A stretch of 64,000 bases of DNA. Origin: Clostridium intestinale DSM 6191. Lineage in GTDB: Bacteria; Bacillota; Clostridia; Clostridiales; Clostridiaceae. Made by a program: the position numbers and the translations under genes. The DNA lies in NCBI RefSeq assembly GCF_900130055.1, contig NZ_FQXU01000004.1:372001-436000 (forward strand), in the 5' to 3' direction. This document shows, in pieces, positions 18,595 through 27,322 of the stretch (position 1 is its first letter; each line of letters starts with the position of its first letter). The notes under the pieces are model-generated. The model ran no database searches and had not been told where the DNA came from. It saw only the letters and a list, made by a program, of their open reading frames with translations.

Positions 18595-20571
18595 CTATAT
18601 TTCTATTGCTGTAAAATACGCAGTTTTCATAGCTGAATCTACTTTACCTGGTGTTATACAGTCTCCTATTTCATAAACCGGAATATCACCAGCTGCTTCT
18701 TTAAGATGAACTGCACTTACAGATTTCATACCAAGTGCATATAAAACAGTATCTGCTGATAATTGTTTTTCTCCTTCTCCTTCTACCTCAATGCGCACGC
18801 TGTTATCTAAGATTTCTAAACATTTTGTTTTTGTATAAGTAACCATATTACATTTTTCCATTTCACGTATTAGGGCTTCTCTATACATACCGAAAGAATC
18901 ATTCGCAAGACGTGGAAGCATTTCAACAATCGTTACATTATGACCAGTTTTTGCAAGAAATAAACCTGTTTCACAACCTACTAAGCCTCCTCCAATCATG
19001 ACAATGTTTTTTCCTAGAGTAATACTTTTGTCGTAAACAGCCATTGCTTGTGAAGCCTTATCTATTCCTAGGATAGGTGGAGTTACAGGTACAGAACCAG
19101 TGGCAAGAATAATAACTTCTGGTTTCAAAGTTTTAATATACTCTGGTGTAACTTCTGTATTTAGTTCTACTTTGATTTTCCTATAATTCACTTCTCTTAT
19201 TAACAGATCTTTAAATGCTTTTAAATCTGGTTTATCAATATCTACATCTGTAAAATAAAGCAATCCACCTAATTTATCTGACTTTTCAACTAAGGTAACT
19301 TTATGTCCTCTATCATATAAATCTATTGCAGCCTGCATACCAGCTGCACCACCACCAACCACCATAACTTCTTTTGAAGTTTTAGCAGGTTCGACTGCAT
19401 CAGGATCAAAATGAATACCAGCTCTTGGATTTATTGTACATTGACCTACTATTTGAGCAAGCTCCTTGCTAGTGTACGGGATATCATCGTAACCACCTTC
19501 TGGAGAACCAGGGAAGCACTTGTAACAACGAAGACAACGACGAATTTGATCTTCTTTACCATCTTTTGCTTTGTTTGCAAAATCTGGATCTGCTAACATC
19601 TGTCTTCCCATGATTACGTAGTCAGCCTTACCTGTGGCAACGATTTCTTCAGCAAGTTCTGGAGAGTTGATTCCCCCTACTACTCCTACTGGAATATTTG
19701 TGTACTTCTTAATAGTTGCTGAAATCTCTGCATTGCACCCATGTTGCATAAACATTGAGCTTACATTTTGAGTAAGTATTGGCTCATAGTAAATTCCGCT
19801 AGATACGTGTATAGCATCAACTATACCTTCTAACATGTGGCAGAATTCTCCAGACTCTTCTGGTGTTATGCCTCCATCTTTATGGTCACTACCACTTAAA
19901 CGAAGCTCAATAATAAAGTCAGGTCCTACTGCTTCACGGATAGTTTTTAATATTTCTATTGGCAATCTTACTCTATTTTCAAAAGATCCACCATACTCAT
20001 CTGTTCTACGATTTAATAAAGGTGATAGGAATTGAGTGAATAAAAAACCGTGTCCACCATGAATTAGTACTCCATCAAAGCCAGCATCCTTCATGTAGCT
20101 TGCTGCATTTGCAAAATCATCTGCAATACGCTTCATATCAGAGGCATCCATAGCTCTTACTTTGATACCGTTTGGCATTACTTCATCATTCGGTCCTATT
20201 GTTTCTTCTCCTGGACCAAAGGGGATTTTTTCTGTTCCTGGATGTACAAGCTCTACTAAAGAAACAGCGCCATGCTTTTTAATTCTTCTTGGATATTCTT
20301 TTATAAGTTCGAAATCTTCTCCCGAACGTAGTGAAAAATCTACTGGACGAAATGGAATACGGTTTGCATCCTTAAAATTAATATTACATTCTCCTACGAT
20401 TACAGCTCCATTTCCACCTTTCGCTATAACTTCAATTTTTCTGTAAGACTTCTCTCTAGCTTTTTCCTCTTGAACAACGAATGCTAAAGCCATAGGTGCA
20501 CTAACAATTCTGTTACGGTATGTGAATTTATTAACTTTTAATGGTTCGAATAATTTTGGAAAGTTTCCCAT
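18595..20571 (-). CDS. Old-yellow-enzyme/2-enoate-reductase-type NADH:flavin oxidoreductase
   Basis: A 658-residue two-part enzyme. Residues 1-380 are the FMN TIM barrel, with HGGHGFLFTQFLSP near 171-184 and the Fe-S cysteines 346, 349, 352 and 378. From about 400 comes a Rossmann dinucleotide-binding unit (VVGGGAAGM) and a second one (IGGGLVGCETGLFLAKTG). This is the architecture of 2,4-dienoyl-CoA, 2-enoate and BaiCD-type reductases. The neighbours suggest it reduces the C=C bond of a chalcone-like phenylpropenone. It lies between the hydrolase gene and the flavodoxin gene. Confidence 0.85.
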   Translation of the reverse strand: MGNFPKLFEPLKVNKFTYRNRIVSAPMALAFVVQEEKAREKSYRKIEVIAKGGNGAVIVGECNINFKDANRIPFRPVDFSLRSGEDFELIKEYPRRIKKHGAVSLVELVHPGTEKIPFGPGEETIGPNDEVMPNGIKVRAMDASDMKRIADDFANAASYMKDAGFDGVLIHGGHGFLFTQFLSPLLNRRTDEYGGSFENRVRLPIEILKTIREAVGPDFIIELRLSGSDHKDGGITPEESGEFCHMLEGIVDAIHVSSGIYYEPILTQNVSSMFMQHGCNAEISATIKKYTNIPVGVVGGINSPELAEEIVATGKADYVIMGRQMLADPDFANKAKDGKEDQIRRCLRCYKCFPGSPEGGYDDIPYTSKELAQIVGQCTINPRAGIHFDPDAVEPAKTSKEVMVVGGGAAGMQAAIDLYDRGHKVTLVEKSDKLGGLLYFTDVDIDKPDLKAFKDLLIREVNYRKIKVELNTEVTPEYIKTLKPEVIILATGSVPVTPPILGIDKASQAMAVYDKSITLGKNIVMIGGGLVGCETGLFLAKTGHNVTIVEMLPRLANDSFGMYREALIREMEKCNMVTYTKTKCLEILDNSVRIEVEGEGEKQLSADTVLYALGMKSVSAVHLKEAAGDIPVYEIGDCITPGKVDSAMKTAYFTAIEI

Positions 20572-20668
20572 TGCATTTTCTCCTTTTTCAATAAAATTTA
20601 GATTATATTATTAATCAGTAATCATTAAAAAACTTAGCGTCTTGAAGCCTTCTAAAGTATTACTAAAT

Positions 20669-21493
20669 TTATTCTATCTTTCCTTCCATTTCTTTATATA
20701 GACTTGGTAGAATTGCAGCTAAGTTGCTATACTCTTCTACACTGTGAAAAGCAAGTCCCATAGGTGCTTGAATTGGAATTTGTATTTTATCTGGAAGAAG
20801 TTTAACTGGCCTTTTATCAATCATATGATATCCCATCCAGAATCGAGAACGAGATTCTATGCCACCAGGTACTTCCCTGAAAAGATGAATCATAATGGCA
20901 GGTGCTTTTGGTCCACCTGCACGAGCTTGAGAAATTCCGTTACCTGCTACAACAACTAAAGATTTTGAGTTAAACGTATCCATATCAAAGCCTAAGTCTT
21001 CTGTCTTCAAAAATGATATTTCAATATCTTCCGGTCCGTTACCTGCATCTTCAATTACATGATGGGTACAGTCTTGAAATTTTTCCAGCATTGTAGTATT
21101 AGGGTCTAGTATCTTTGCTCTATCTTCTTCACTCACAGATATACCATAATGACCTTTTCTAAACCATAACATATACCTTAGGTCTTCAAGTCCATGCCAT
21201 GCAAACCACCACTTAATCATCTCCAAAGTAACACCAGGAAACTTATTATTTACAGCAACATACCCTGCTCCATTTGGAAGAACACAGTATCCAGTCTCTC
21301 CAGGTCCATACCCATCTTTAAGTAATTCGTTTACATTTTCAGGCATTAAAGCCTCACTAGGATTCATTGGTCCTTTTCTTAGAATTTCCATTAATTCTTC
21401 ATTTGGTTTTGCTATAGGCTGATCAAAGTATTTAGCATAACTTTTCTGCTTCTCTGCTATGTTTAATTCTGTTCTCAACTCGTTCATCTTCAT
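20669..21493 (-). CDS. PhlG/phloretin-hydrolase-like C-C hydrolase
   Basis: A 274-residue protein of the DAPG-hydrolase (PhlG) family. Zinc-ligand candidates are His115 (KGHYG), the HH pair at 144-145, and the HxxxE pair His250/Glu254. The family cleaves acyl-phloroglucinols; Eubacterium ramulus phloretin hydrolase splits phloretin into phloroglucinol and 3-(4-hydroxyphenyl)propionate. It is the first gene of the operon, divergent from the PucR regulator. AGAAGGAG is just before the ATG. Phloretin or a related dihydrochalcone is the best guess for the substrate. Confidence 0.8.
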   Translation of the reverse strand: MKMNELRTELNIAEKQKSYAKYFDQPIAKPNEELMEILRKGPMNPSEALMPENVNELLKDGYGPGETGYCVLPNGAGYVAVNNKFPGVTLEMIKWWFAWHGLEDLRYMLWFRKGHYGISVSEEDRAKILDPNTTMLEKFQDCTHHVIEDAGNGPEDIEISFLKTEDLGFDMDTFNSKSLVVVAGNGISQARAGGPKAPAIMIHLFREVPGGIESRSRFWMGYHMIDKRPVKLLPDKIQIPIQAPMGLAFHSVEEYSNLAAILPSLYKEMEGKIE

Positions 21494-21709
21494 TCTACTC
21501 CTTCTAAATAATCTTTATATATTTAATAAGAAAATCTTTTCAAGAGAAATAAAGTATTATCAATACTTCAAAGATTTACTTACCCAACTGAACTTGATAT
21601 AATTATAACAAAGATAAAATCAAAATTCGTTAGACTCAAATCCAAACTTAATTAGTATAAAAATGATAATTTTGAACTAAAATTCAAATGATGGTAGAAG
21701 GTGATACCT
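21494..21709. promoter_or_regulatory. Divergent promoter region with two inverted repeats
   Basis: It lies between the hydrolase operon and pucR. Two symmetrical sites stand out: AAGTATT-ATC-AATACTT (21552-21568), near the operon start, and TTTGAA-CTAAAA-TTCAAA (21671-21688), near pucR. Either could bind the PucR-type regulator. A TATAAT near 21596 with TTTACT 17 bases upstream is a possible pucR promoter. Confidence 0.5.
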
Positions 21710-22921
21710 ATGGATATTTTTGCAGATGAACATAGCTCTAAATTATTTAATGCGTTGGTAGATGGAACTGGATTTAGTGGATTGCTTCAAGTAGCATCCT
21801 TATATCTCCAAAATCCTATCGTACTTTGTGATACCAGTTTTTCCATATTAGAAAGCTCGTCAGACCATAACAACAAAATAGATTTTGAGTTCCGAAACAG
21901 CAGATGGTTCTTAACTACAGATGGAGTTATGAATTTGTATAATAAGAAAATTGTAGACAAGTTATTTAAAGAGCACCACGCTTTTATATCTGAAAGAGCG
22001 GAATTGAATAAAGAATTTATGTTTTGCAGCGTATGGATTAAAAGATCCGTAGTAGGATATATTTGTCTAATAGAAAGTAGTCGCAATTTCAATGAAAATG
22101 ATTACAAATATGTAGAACTACTTAGTCAAATTATTTCATTAGAAATGCAAAAGGCAGAAGTATTTACAAATAAAACAGGATTTAAATACGAATATTTTAT
22201 GACTGAACTTATAAACGGTGATTTTACTGATTTAGAGTCTGCAATCAAAAGATATCGTTTACTTGGAAGAGAGCCTTTCCCTTTCTATAGAATGATTGTA
22301 TTTTCAGAAGAAAACGATCCTTATTCTAAAGTCAGTAAAAATCTTATAATGGAACAGCTGGTTTCCATACTATCCAATAGTATGGCTTCTTATTATAAAG
22401 GGAATTTTGTACTTTTAGTATCTAGAAGAGATAAGCTGATTTTTATGCCAGGTGAAAAAGAACGCTTATTGAATTTTCTTTCCTTAAATCAAATGAGAGT
22501 AGGGGTAAGCTATGAATATTCCGATATTCTACAGACACATTTGTATTATGAGCAGGCAAAACAAATATTAGATATTCAATTAAAAAATCCTAGTGAATCA
22601 ATTATATACTTTGAAGAACATTGCATACAATCTTTAGCAATACAAAAATCTTCTCCAAAACAGTTAGATTCCTTAATTCATCCAGATATTAAATATTTAA
22701 AAGAATACGATCATTTAAATAATACAGAATATCTTTCTACATTACTGGCCTATTTAAAGAATGATCGTAATGTTCATAAAGTATCAGTTTTCTTGAATAT
22801 CCATAAAAGCACTTATTTTTATAGAATGAATAAAATTTCTGAACTGCTTAATGTCGATTTGAACCAAAGTAACAAACTTTTCGCTTATGAAGTCTCTTTG
22901 AGAATTTTGGATTTACTCTAA
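21710..22921 (+). CDS. PucR/CdaR-family transcriptional regulator
   Basis: A 403-residue protein. The first half is a GAF-like sensor region, the middle the PucR linker domain, and the last 60 residues the PucR-type helix-turn-helix (NVHKVSVFLNIHKSTYFYRM). ATG 21710 is preceded by AGAAGGTG; the GTG at 21701 lies in that site. Members respond to small metabolites and often activate a divergent catabolic operon, here the reductase/hydrolase set at 17,552-21,493. Confidence 0.85.
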   Translation: MDIFADEHSSKLFNALVDGTGFSGLLQVASLYLQNPIVLCDTSFSILESSSDHNNKIDFEFRNSRWFLTTDGVMNLYNKKIVDKLFKEHHAFISERAELNKEFMFCSVWIKRSVVGYICLIESSRNFNENDYKYVELLSQIISLEMQKAEVFTNKTGFKYEYFMTELINGDFTDLESAIKRYRLLGREPFPFYRMIVFSEENDPYSKVSKNLIMEQLVSILSNSMASYYKGNFVLLVSRRDKLIFMPGEKERLLNFLSLNQMRVGVSYEYSDILQTHLYYEQAKQILDIQLKNPSESIIYFEEHCIQSLAIQKSSPKQLDSLIHPDIKYLKEYDHLNNTEYLSTLLAYLKNDRNVHKVSVFLNIHKSTYFYRMNKISELLNVDLNQSNKLFAYEVSLRILDLL

Positions 22922-22954
22922 TAATGTTACACAATAATTAAATTGATTAATTAA

Positions 22955-22994
22955 AAGGAATGCTTAGTTCTTACAAGATTACTAGGCATTCCTT
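22955..22994 (+). terminator. Rho-independent terminator after pucR
   Basis: Stem AAGGAATGCTTAGT / ACTAGGCATTCCTT (one mismatch) with a 12-base loop, followed by AATCATCTTATTTTTT. It lies 34 bases after the PucR stop. Confidence 0.7.
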
Positions 22995-23070
22995 AATCAT
23001 CTTATTTTTTAATACATTAAAAATACTGCACTTCACTTGAATAACACTATAGTTTAAAACTTCTTTAATA

Positions 23071-23415
23071 TTATAGATTTACTCCTAAGGCTTTTTTCTG
23101 AATTATATAAGAACGTGAATTTTCTGTGTGAAAATAAATAGCATCATAAGTACCATCATGCCCATCTATATATATCCACGTTTGAAAGTCCCTCTTAATT
23201 ACTTTTGTTTGTAGCTCTATCTTTTCAAAAATCTTAAGGTAATATAAGAAATGAACTTTTCTGTGCTTGCTACTAACAGAAGTTACCCCACTCCAATCTA
23301 AATGAGTGTGCCACATATTGTACCAAGATTCTTTAGAGAGGTAAATATCAAAATTACGTAGAACTCCTTCAATTTCCCTATAATGCTTTTTTAAGTCCCT
23401 AGTTTTCTTCCTCAT
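23071..23415 (-). CDS. Hypothetical protein, 114 residues
   Basis: I do not recognise the family. The protein is basic and aromatic-rich with no signal peptide or membrane segment. The middle has HTHLDWSGVTSVSSKHRK and the end DGTYDAIYFHTENSRSYIIQ. AGGTAAAG precedes the ATG, so it is probably translated. It lies among other small unclassified genes, a setting where toxin-immunity proteins are common. Confidence 0.55.
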   Translation of the reverse strand: MRKKTRDLKKHYREIEGVLRNFDIYLSKESWYNMWHTHLDWSGVTSVSSKHRKVHFLYYLKIFEKIELQTKVIKRDFQTWIYIDGHDGTYDAIYFHTENSRSYIIQKKALGVNL

Positions 23416-23458
23416 AAATCTTTACCTATTAAGCTACTATAATTTTTAGCTAATTTAA

Positions 23459-23653
23459 TTACTTTACAACGACTAGATCCCCATCAGAAAAACCAGTTGT
23501 TATATGATTAATATTCAAAAGTGGTAAATCTTTTAATTCATCAACTAATTCTTTTAAAATTAGTTGAATCTCGTTCAATACAGTCTCCCAATCATATTCA
23601 CCTGATATATTTAATTCATTACATACCCTTTCTTCCGGGACAAAAATTTGCAC
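23459..23653 (-). CDS. Short hypothetical ORF, possibly a gene remnant
   Basis: A 64-residue frame with a GTG start and no convincing ribosome binding site. It lies between the C-terminal half of a broken DUF2947-like gene and the 114-residue gene. It may be the tail of a lost gene or a small acidic protein. I assign no function. Confidence 0.3.
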   Translation of the reverse strand: MQIFVPEERVCNELNISGEYDWETVLNEIQLILKELVDELKDLPLLNINHITTGFSDGDLVVVK

Positions 23654-23681
23654 AATATATATTAATATTACTCAATTAGTA

Positions 23682-24197
23682 TCATAATTCTAAAACCCTA
23701 TTTCCTTTTAGTAAAACACCATCCGAACAGAATACTAATACTCTTTTATTTGTAGTATTAATTAACACCACTCCTTCATCATCAAATAAGAAGTTAGCCC
23801 AGTGTTTTATAAATATACTCCATGTTGTTTCTACAGCTGACTCCTTAGACCAAAATACTATAATTGTATCTTCATTATTATAGGGTACAGTTTTACTTAG
23901 GTAATTCCTAAAGTTATTTTATATGCTGTTATTCCAATCCTCTTGCCAATTGTAATCCAGCTTACTTAACATTGATATTTTATCTTTACTATCAAGAAGC
24001 ATAAAATGGCGGTTACATTTACTAATGTATTGTTCCCATAGGATCTCACTATATCTTGTTCGTAGAGGTTTTATTTCCTTTATATCTTCACTTGGAACTC
24101 TAATTTCTTCGTCGTAAAAATACCAATTTTGACTATACTCATCCATATTCATATACTTATCATTAAAGCTACCGGGTATAATTGAGCTTTTCTCCAT
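23682..24197 (-). pseudogene. DUF2947-like gene interrupted by one in-frame TAA
   Basis: The first 92 codons (start MEKSSIIPGSFNDKY, RBS GGAGG) end at a TAA at 23919-23921. The same frame continues after it for 78 more codons (NNFRNYLSKTVPYNNEDT onward, then HWANFLFDDEGVVLIN) to a TGA at 23682. Together they give about 171 residues that resemble the DUF2947 family across both halves. A single base change explains the break, so decay is recent, or it is a sequencing error or a read-through site. Confidence 0.75.
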
Positions 24198-24321
24198 AAA
24201 AACCTCCTACTCTTTTTCTATTTTCGGCAGAAGACTTCTTACTCCTCCCTTTAAAGAAAAATGATATAGCTAAACTAATTTAAAACATTTCTCTTTGTAA
24301 GCTCTTAATAGTATAATTCTG

Positions 24322-25398
24322 TTATGCATAATGCCTAGGGCAGTAAATATAGTAGCATTCATAGTAAATATCGTAATATATATCTGGTAATATATTAACT
24401 GAATGAGTAAAAATCTTATCGTATTCCTCTTGTATATCTTTTAATCGTTTAGTTTCAGAACAAATATAACTTTCGTATTCTGTATAATCATCCCAATCCT
24501 CAACATTCATTCTCTCTCCGCTAATATCTTGCTCTATTTCTTTTGTAATTTCTTTCAGCTTTTTTTGAGCTGTATCTGTTTGTCCTATTTGCTTTAAAGA
24601 ATAAAAATATTTTTTAAGCCAACTATTCTCTTCAAAAAATTGATATTTATTGTATAGTTCAATGTAAGTATTATAGTCTTTTAATAAAAACATAAAATCA
24701 GCCATTTCATCAATTTCTATATCAAACTCTTTATAATTAGTTTTCAATAGTATTTGAGCTATCTTCTTTGCTTCATCTATCTCTCCAATTAAAGCCAAGG
24801 CTCTTCCTAGTGTTAGCGCAATCCTTACATCAATTTCTTCACTTTCAAATGGATAGGTATATATTGATTTCAAAACCGCAATACCCTCCTCTTGACTAGA
24901 ATTTGCTAATAAACTAACTGCTTCACAATATTTATATGACTTCTTTTTAAATTTCTCAAAGGCTTTATGAAATAGTCTTGATGCATTATCAAAATCCTTT
25001 TTTATAAAACAGACTTTTCCATAGGCGTAATAAGGACTTGAATAATTTGAATCGCAGTTAATAGCTTTTAAAAGCAACTCCTCAGCTTCTTCACTCATAT
25101 CTATACATTCTTCAAGCAGAAAATAAGCCATATCAGTGGCCCATAAGGCAAAACCTTTATTTGAAAAACTTGATTGATTTTTCAAATAACATTGCTCTAA
25201 TATTTTAATAGATTTATCGCTATCTTCTCTCAATTCACAAGTTATCATTGCCATAAGGCAAAAGGCTTCTATATTAGATGGATTATTAGCTACTTCTAAC
25301 TTAAGAATATCCATATAGCTTTTAAACACTATAGCCCTTTCATCAAAATCAAGAGCCATAATCTCTTGAAGTTCTTTTAAAATTTCATATATCTGCAT
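24322..25398 (-). CDS. TPR-like helical repeat protein
   Basis: A 358-residue protein made of helical hairpins about 34 residues apart, with TPR-type text such as SPYYAYGKVCFIKKDFDNASRLF (residues quoted in part) and ALALIGEIDEAKKIAQILL. There is no signal peptide. The C-terminus is Tyr/Cys-rich (YECYYIYCPRHYA). GGAGATG precedes the ATG. It probably binds another protein; partner unknown. Confidence 0.65.
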   Translation of the reverse strand: MQIYEILKELQEIMALDFDERAIVFKSYMDILKLEVANNPSNIEAFCLMAMITCELREDSDKSIKILEQCYLKNQSSFSNKGFALWATDMAYFLLEECIDMSEEAEELLLKAINCDSNYSSPYYAYGKVCFIKKDFDNASRLFHKAFEKFKKKSYKYCEAVSLLANSSQEEGIAVLKSIYTYPFESEEIDVRIALTLGRALALIGEIDEAKKIAQILLKTNYKEFDIEIDEMADFMFLLKDYNTYIELYNKYQFFEENSWLKKYFYSLKQIGQTDTAQKKLKEITKEIEQDISGERMNVEDWDDYTEYESYICSETKRLKDIQEEYDKIFTHSVNILPDIYYDIYYECYYIYCPRHYA

Positions 25399-25413
25399 AT
25401 GTTCATCTCCATT

Positions 25414-25481
25414 ATATAGATAATAATCATAGCTTAATCATATCATCTTTAACATATTCTGTAATACTAAATTTTCAGCGA
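25414..25481 (-). repeat. Dispersed gene-fossil repeat, copy 1
   Basis: About 68 bases here recur almost unchanged at 31091-31158. On the minus strand both can be read as the end of a protein, AENLVLQNMLKMI followed by TGA. They look like surviving 3' ends of a duplicated and otherwise lost gene. Confidence 0.6.
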
Positions 25482-25566
25482 ACTATTTCATAAAATTAAG
25501 TCTTATTATAAAATCATTTATAATAAGATTGTTACAATTCCACATATAATAAAATTTCTAATTATA

Positions 25567-25629
25567 TTGACTAAGTTTTTTCAAATGCTATAATATTACC
25601 TAGATATACTATGCATAGTTACTCTAGGT
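25567..25629 (+). promoter_or_regulatory. padR promoter with 32-bp palindromic operator
   Basis: TTGACT (25567-25572) and TATAAT (25589-25594) are spaced by 16 bases. Directly after the -10 lies a perfect two-part palindrome, 25598-25629: outer arms ACCTAGA and TCTAGGT, inner core ACTATGCATAGT. It covers the predicted start point, so a bound dimer would block transcription. This is the expected place for PadR autoregulation. Confidence 0.85.
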
Positions 25630-25646
25630 ATGAAGGGAGATATTTT

Positions 25647-25988
25647 ATGAAAGTTAATAAGGAACTACTTAAAGGTTGTACTGTAATACTGATATTAAGC
25701 TTGCTTGAACGAAAATCAATGTATGGCTATGAGATGATTAAAGAGCTTCAAAAAAAGTCTAATGGGGTATTTGAGCTTAAGGAAGGAACACTTTATCCTA
25801 TTTTGCATTCTCTTGAATCCAATAACTTTATTGAGTCCTATTGGGATGAGAGTGAAAGTGTTCGTAGAAGAAAATACTACAGGCTTACCGAGGCTGGTAA
25901 AAAAGAGCTTAAAGAAAAGCAGCAGGAGTGGAATATATTTACTAAGGCTGTGGGGCAAGTTCTATGGGATGGTATAGCATGGGGTTAA
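25647..25988 (+). CDS. PadR family transcriptional regulator
   Basis: A 113-residue PadR protein: winged helix with SMYGYEMIKELQ and KEGTLYPILHSLE, wing RRKYYRLTEAGKKEL, and a short C-terminal helix. ATG 25647 follows AAGGGAG. It overlaps the next gene, a common PadR plus membrane-protein pairing that senses membrane or envelope stress. The palindrome over its own promoter suggests self-repression. Confidence 0.92.
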   Translation: MKVNKELLKGCTVILILSLLERKSMYGYEMIKELQKKSNGVFELKEGTLYPILHSLESNNFIESYWDESESVRRRKYYRLTEAGKKELKEKQQEWNIFTKAVGQVLWDGIAWG

Positions 25989-27268
25989 TTGATAACGAAA
26001 AGATGGAAGAATATCTAAGCAGTATATGTTGTCAAATTAGCAATTTAAAGATACATAGTGATATCCAAGAGGAGGTTAGAGGTCATATCGAAGAAATCGC
26101 TCTTGAATATATTGAAGGCGGCTTTTCTGAAGATGAAGCCATAAATAATGCCCTAGCACAAATGGGCGATGCATCTCTTATCGGTAGAGAACTTAATAAG
26201 GTTCATAGGCAAAGACCTGAGTGGAGCATAGTTATTTTAGCTTCCATTTTTACATTACTTGGTCTGTCCATAATTTTTCTTATAGATTCCATAGGAATAC
26301 TACAGTATTCTTTATTTTCAAAAAGCATTATATGCGCATTAGTAGGCTTCTCGTTAGCCACTTTTCTATATTATTTTGACTACATGAAAATAAAAGATTA
26401 TTCCAAATACTTATACCTTGCAACTACCGCCGTTATGCTTCTTACATTTATCTTTGGCAGAACTATTGATGGAAAACCATATTTGTTTATTGGTACAACT
26501 ATTAATTTGATTGATGTAAGCCCGCTACTGTTAACTGTATCCTTTGCAGGTATACTGAGCCAACTTAATTGGAGTGAAACTAGACAGTTTGCCTATGTTA
26601 GTATCCTCGTGATTGTCCCTATTATACTAATGATTGCAAGTAACTCGTCTTCAGCACTGTTAACATATTGTACGTCAGTTATAATTCTTTTGATATCATC
26701 TGGAATAAAAATAAAAAATATCCTCATACTTATGACATCCTGTTTAGCTGCTTTTATCTTATGCTTATTTAAGGAACCCTACTATACTCAAAAGTTTTTA
26801 TTTTTCTTAAATACTCAAGGTGAGCTAGCTGGAAGTGAATTTTTAAAATTTCAACTAGATAAATTAATTCACTCAGCAGGTATATTGGGACAAGTCTCTA
26901 CCTTTGATGGGATAATGCCTCCTGAAGTGCATACTGATTTTATCTTCACCTATATAGTATACACCTTTGGTTGGGTAGCAGGAGTTTTACTTTCTTTATT
27001 AGTAGTACTCTTCTTAATAAGAATAAGTACTATTGCTTTTTATGTTAAAAGCAGTTATGGAAAACTTTTAATTAGTGGATTTACAGCAATATTTTCTGTT
27101 CAGTTTGTATGGAATATTCTTATGAACCTAGGCATTGCTCCAATAACTAGTATGGCTTTGCCTTTTATAAGCTATGGAAATTCACAATTTATTATAAACT
27201 TGGCTGTAGTCGGCTTGATATCAAATATATATAAACAAAAAAATAGAGCAATAGAAACTGCTACATAA
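25979..27268 (+). CDS. FtsW/RodA/SpoVE-like SEDS protein with N-terminal HAAS-type domain
   Basis: A 429-residue membrane protein. Residues 1-75 are a soluble helical domain of the kind found in front of PadR-linked permeases (EVRGHIEEIALEYIEGGFSE, ALAQMGD). The rest has about ten membrane segments with SEDS signatures: HTDFIFTYIVYTFGW, holding the Asp needed by RodA, and APITSMALPFISYGNS. It may polymerise glycan or modulate a cell-wall synthase. Start 25979 overlaps padR and has GGGATGG before it; 25964 is an alternative. Confidence 0.8.
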   Translation: MGLIDNEKMEEYLSSICCQISNLKIHSDIQEEVRGHIEEIALEYIEGGFSEDEAINNALAQMGDASLIGRELNKVHRQRPEWSIVILASIFTLLGLSIIFLIDSIGILQYSLFSKSIICALVGFSLATFLYYFDYMKIKDYSKYLYLATTAVMLLTFIFGRTIDGKPYLFIGTTINLIDVSPLLLTVSFAGILSQLNWSETRQFAYVSILVIVPIILMIASNSSSALLTYCTSVIILLISSGIKIKNILILMTSCLAAFILCLFKEPYYTQKFLFFLNTQGELAGSEFLKFQLDKLIHSAGILGQVSTFDGIMPPEVHTDFIFTYIVYTFGWVAGVLLSLLVVLFLIRISTIAFYVKSSYGKLLISGFTAIFSVQFVWNILMNLGIAPITSMALPFISYGNSQFIINLAVVGLISNIYKQKNRAIETAT

Positions 27269-27322
27269 AAATACTGAGTTTAAATTAAAATTTTAAATTT
27301 TATCTACAGGAGTAAAAAACTT

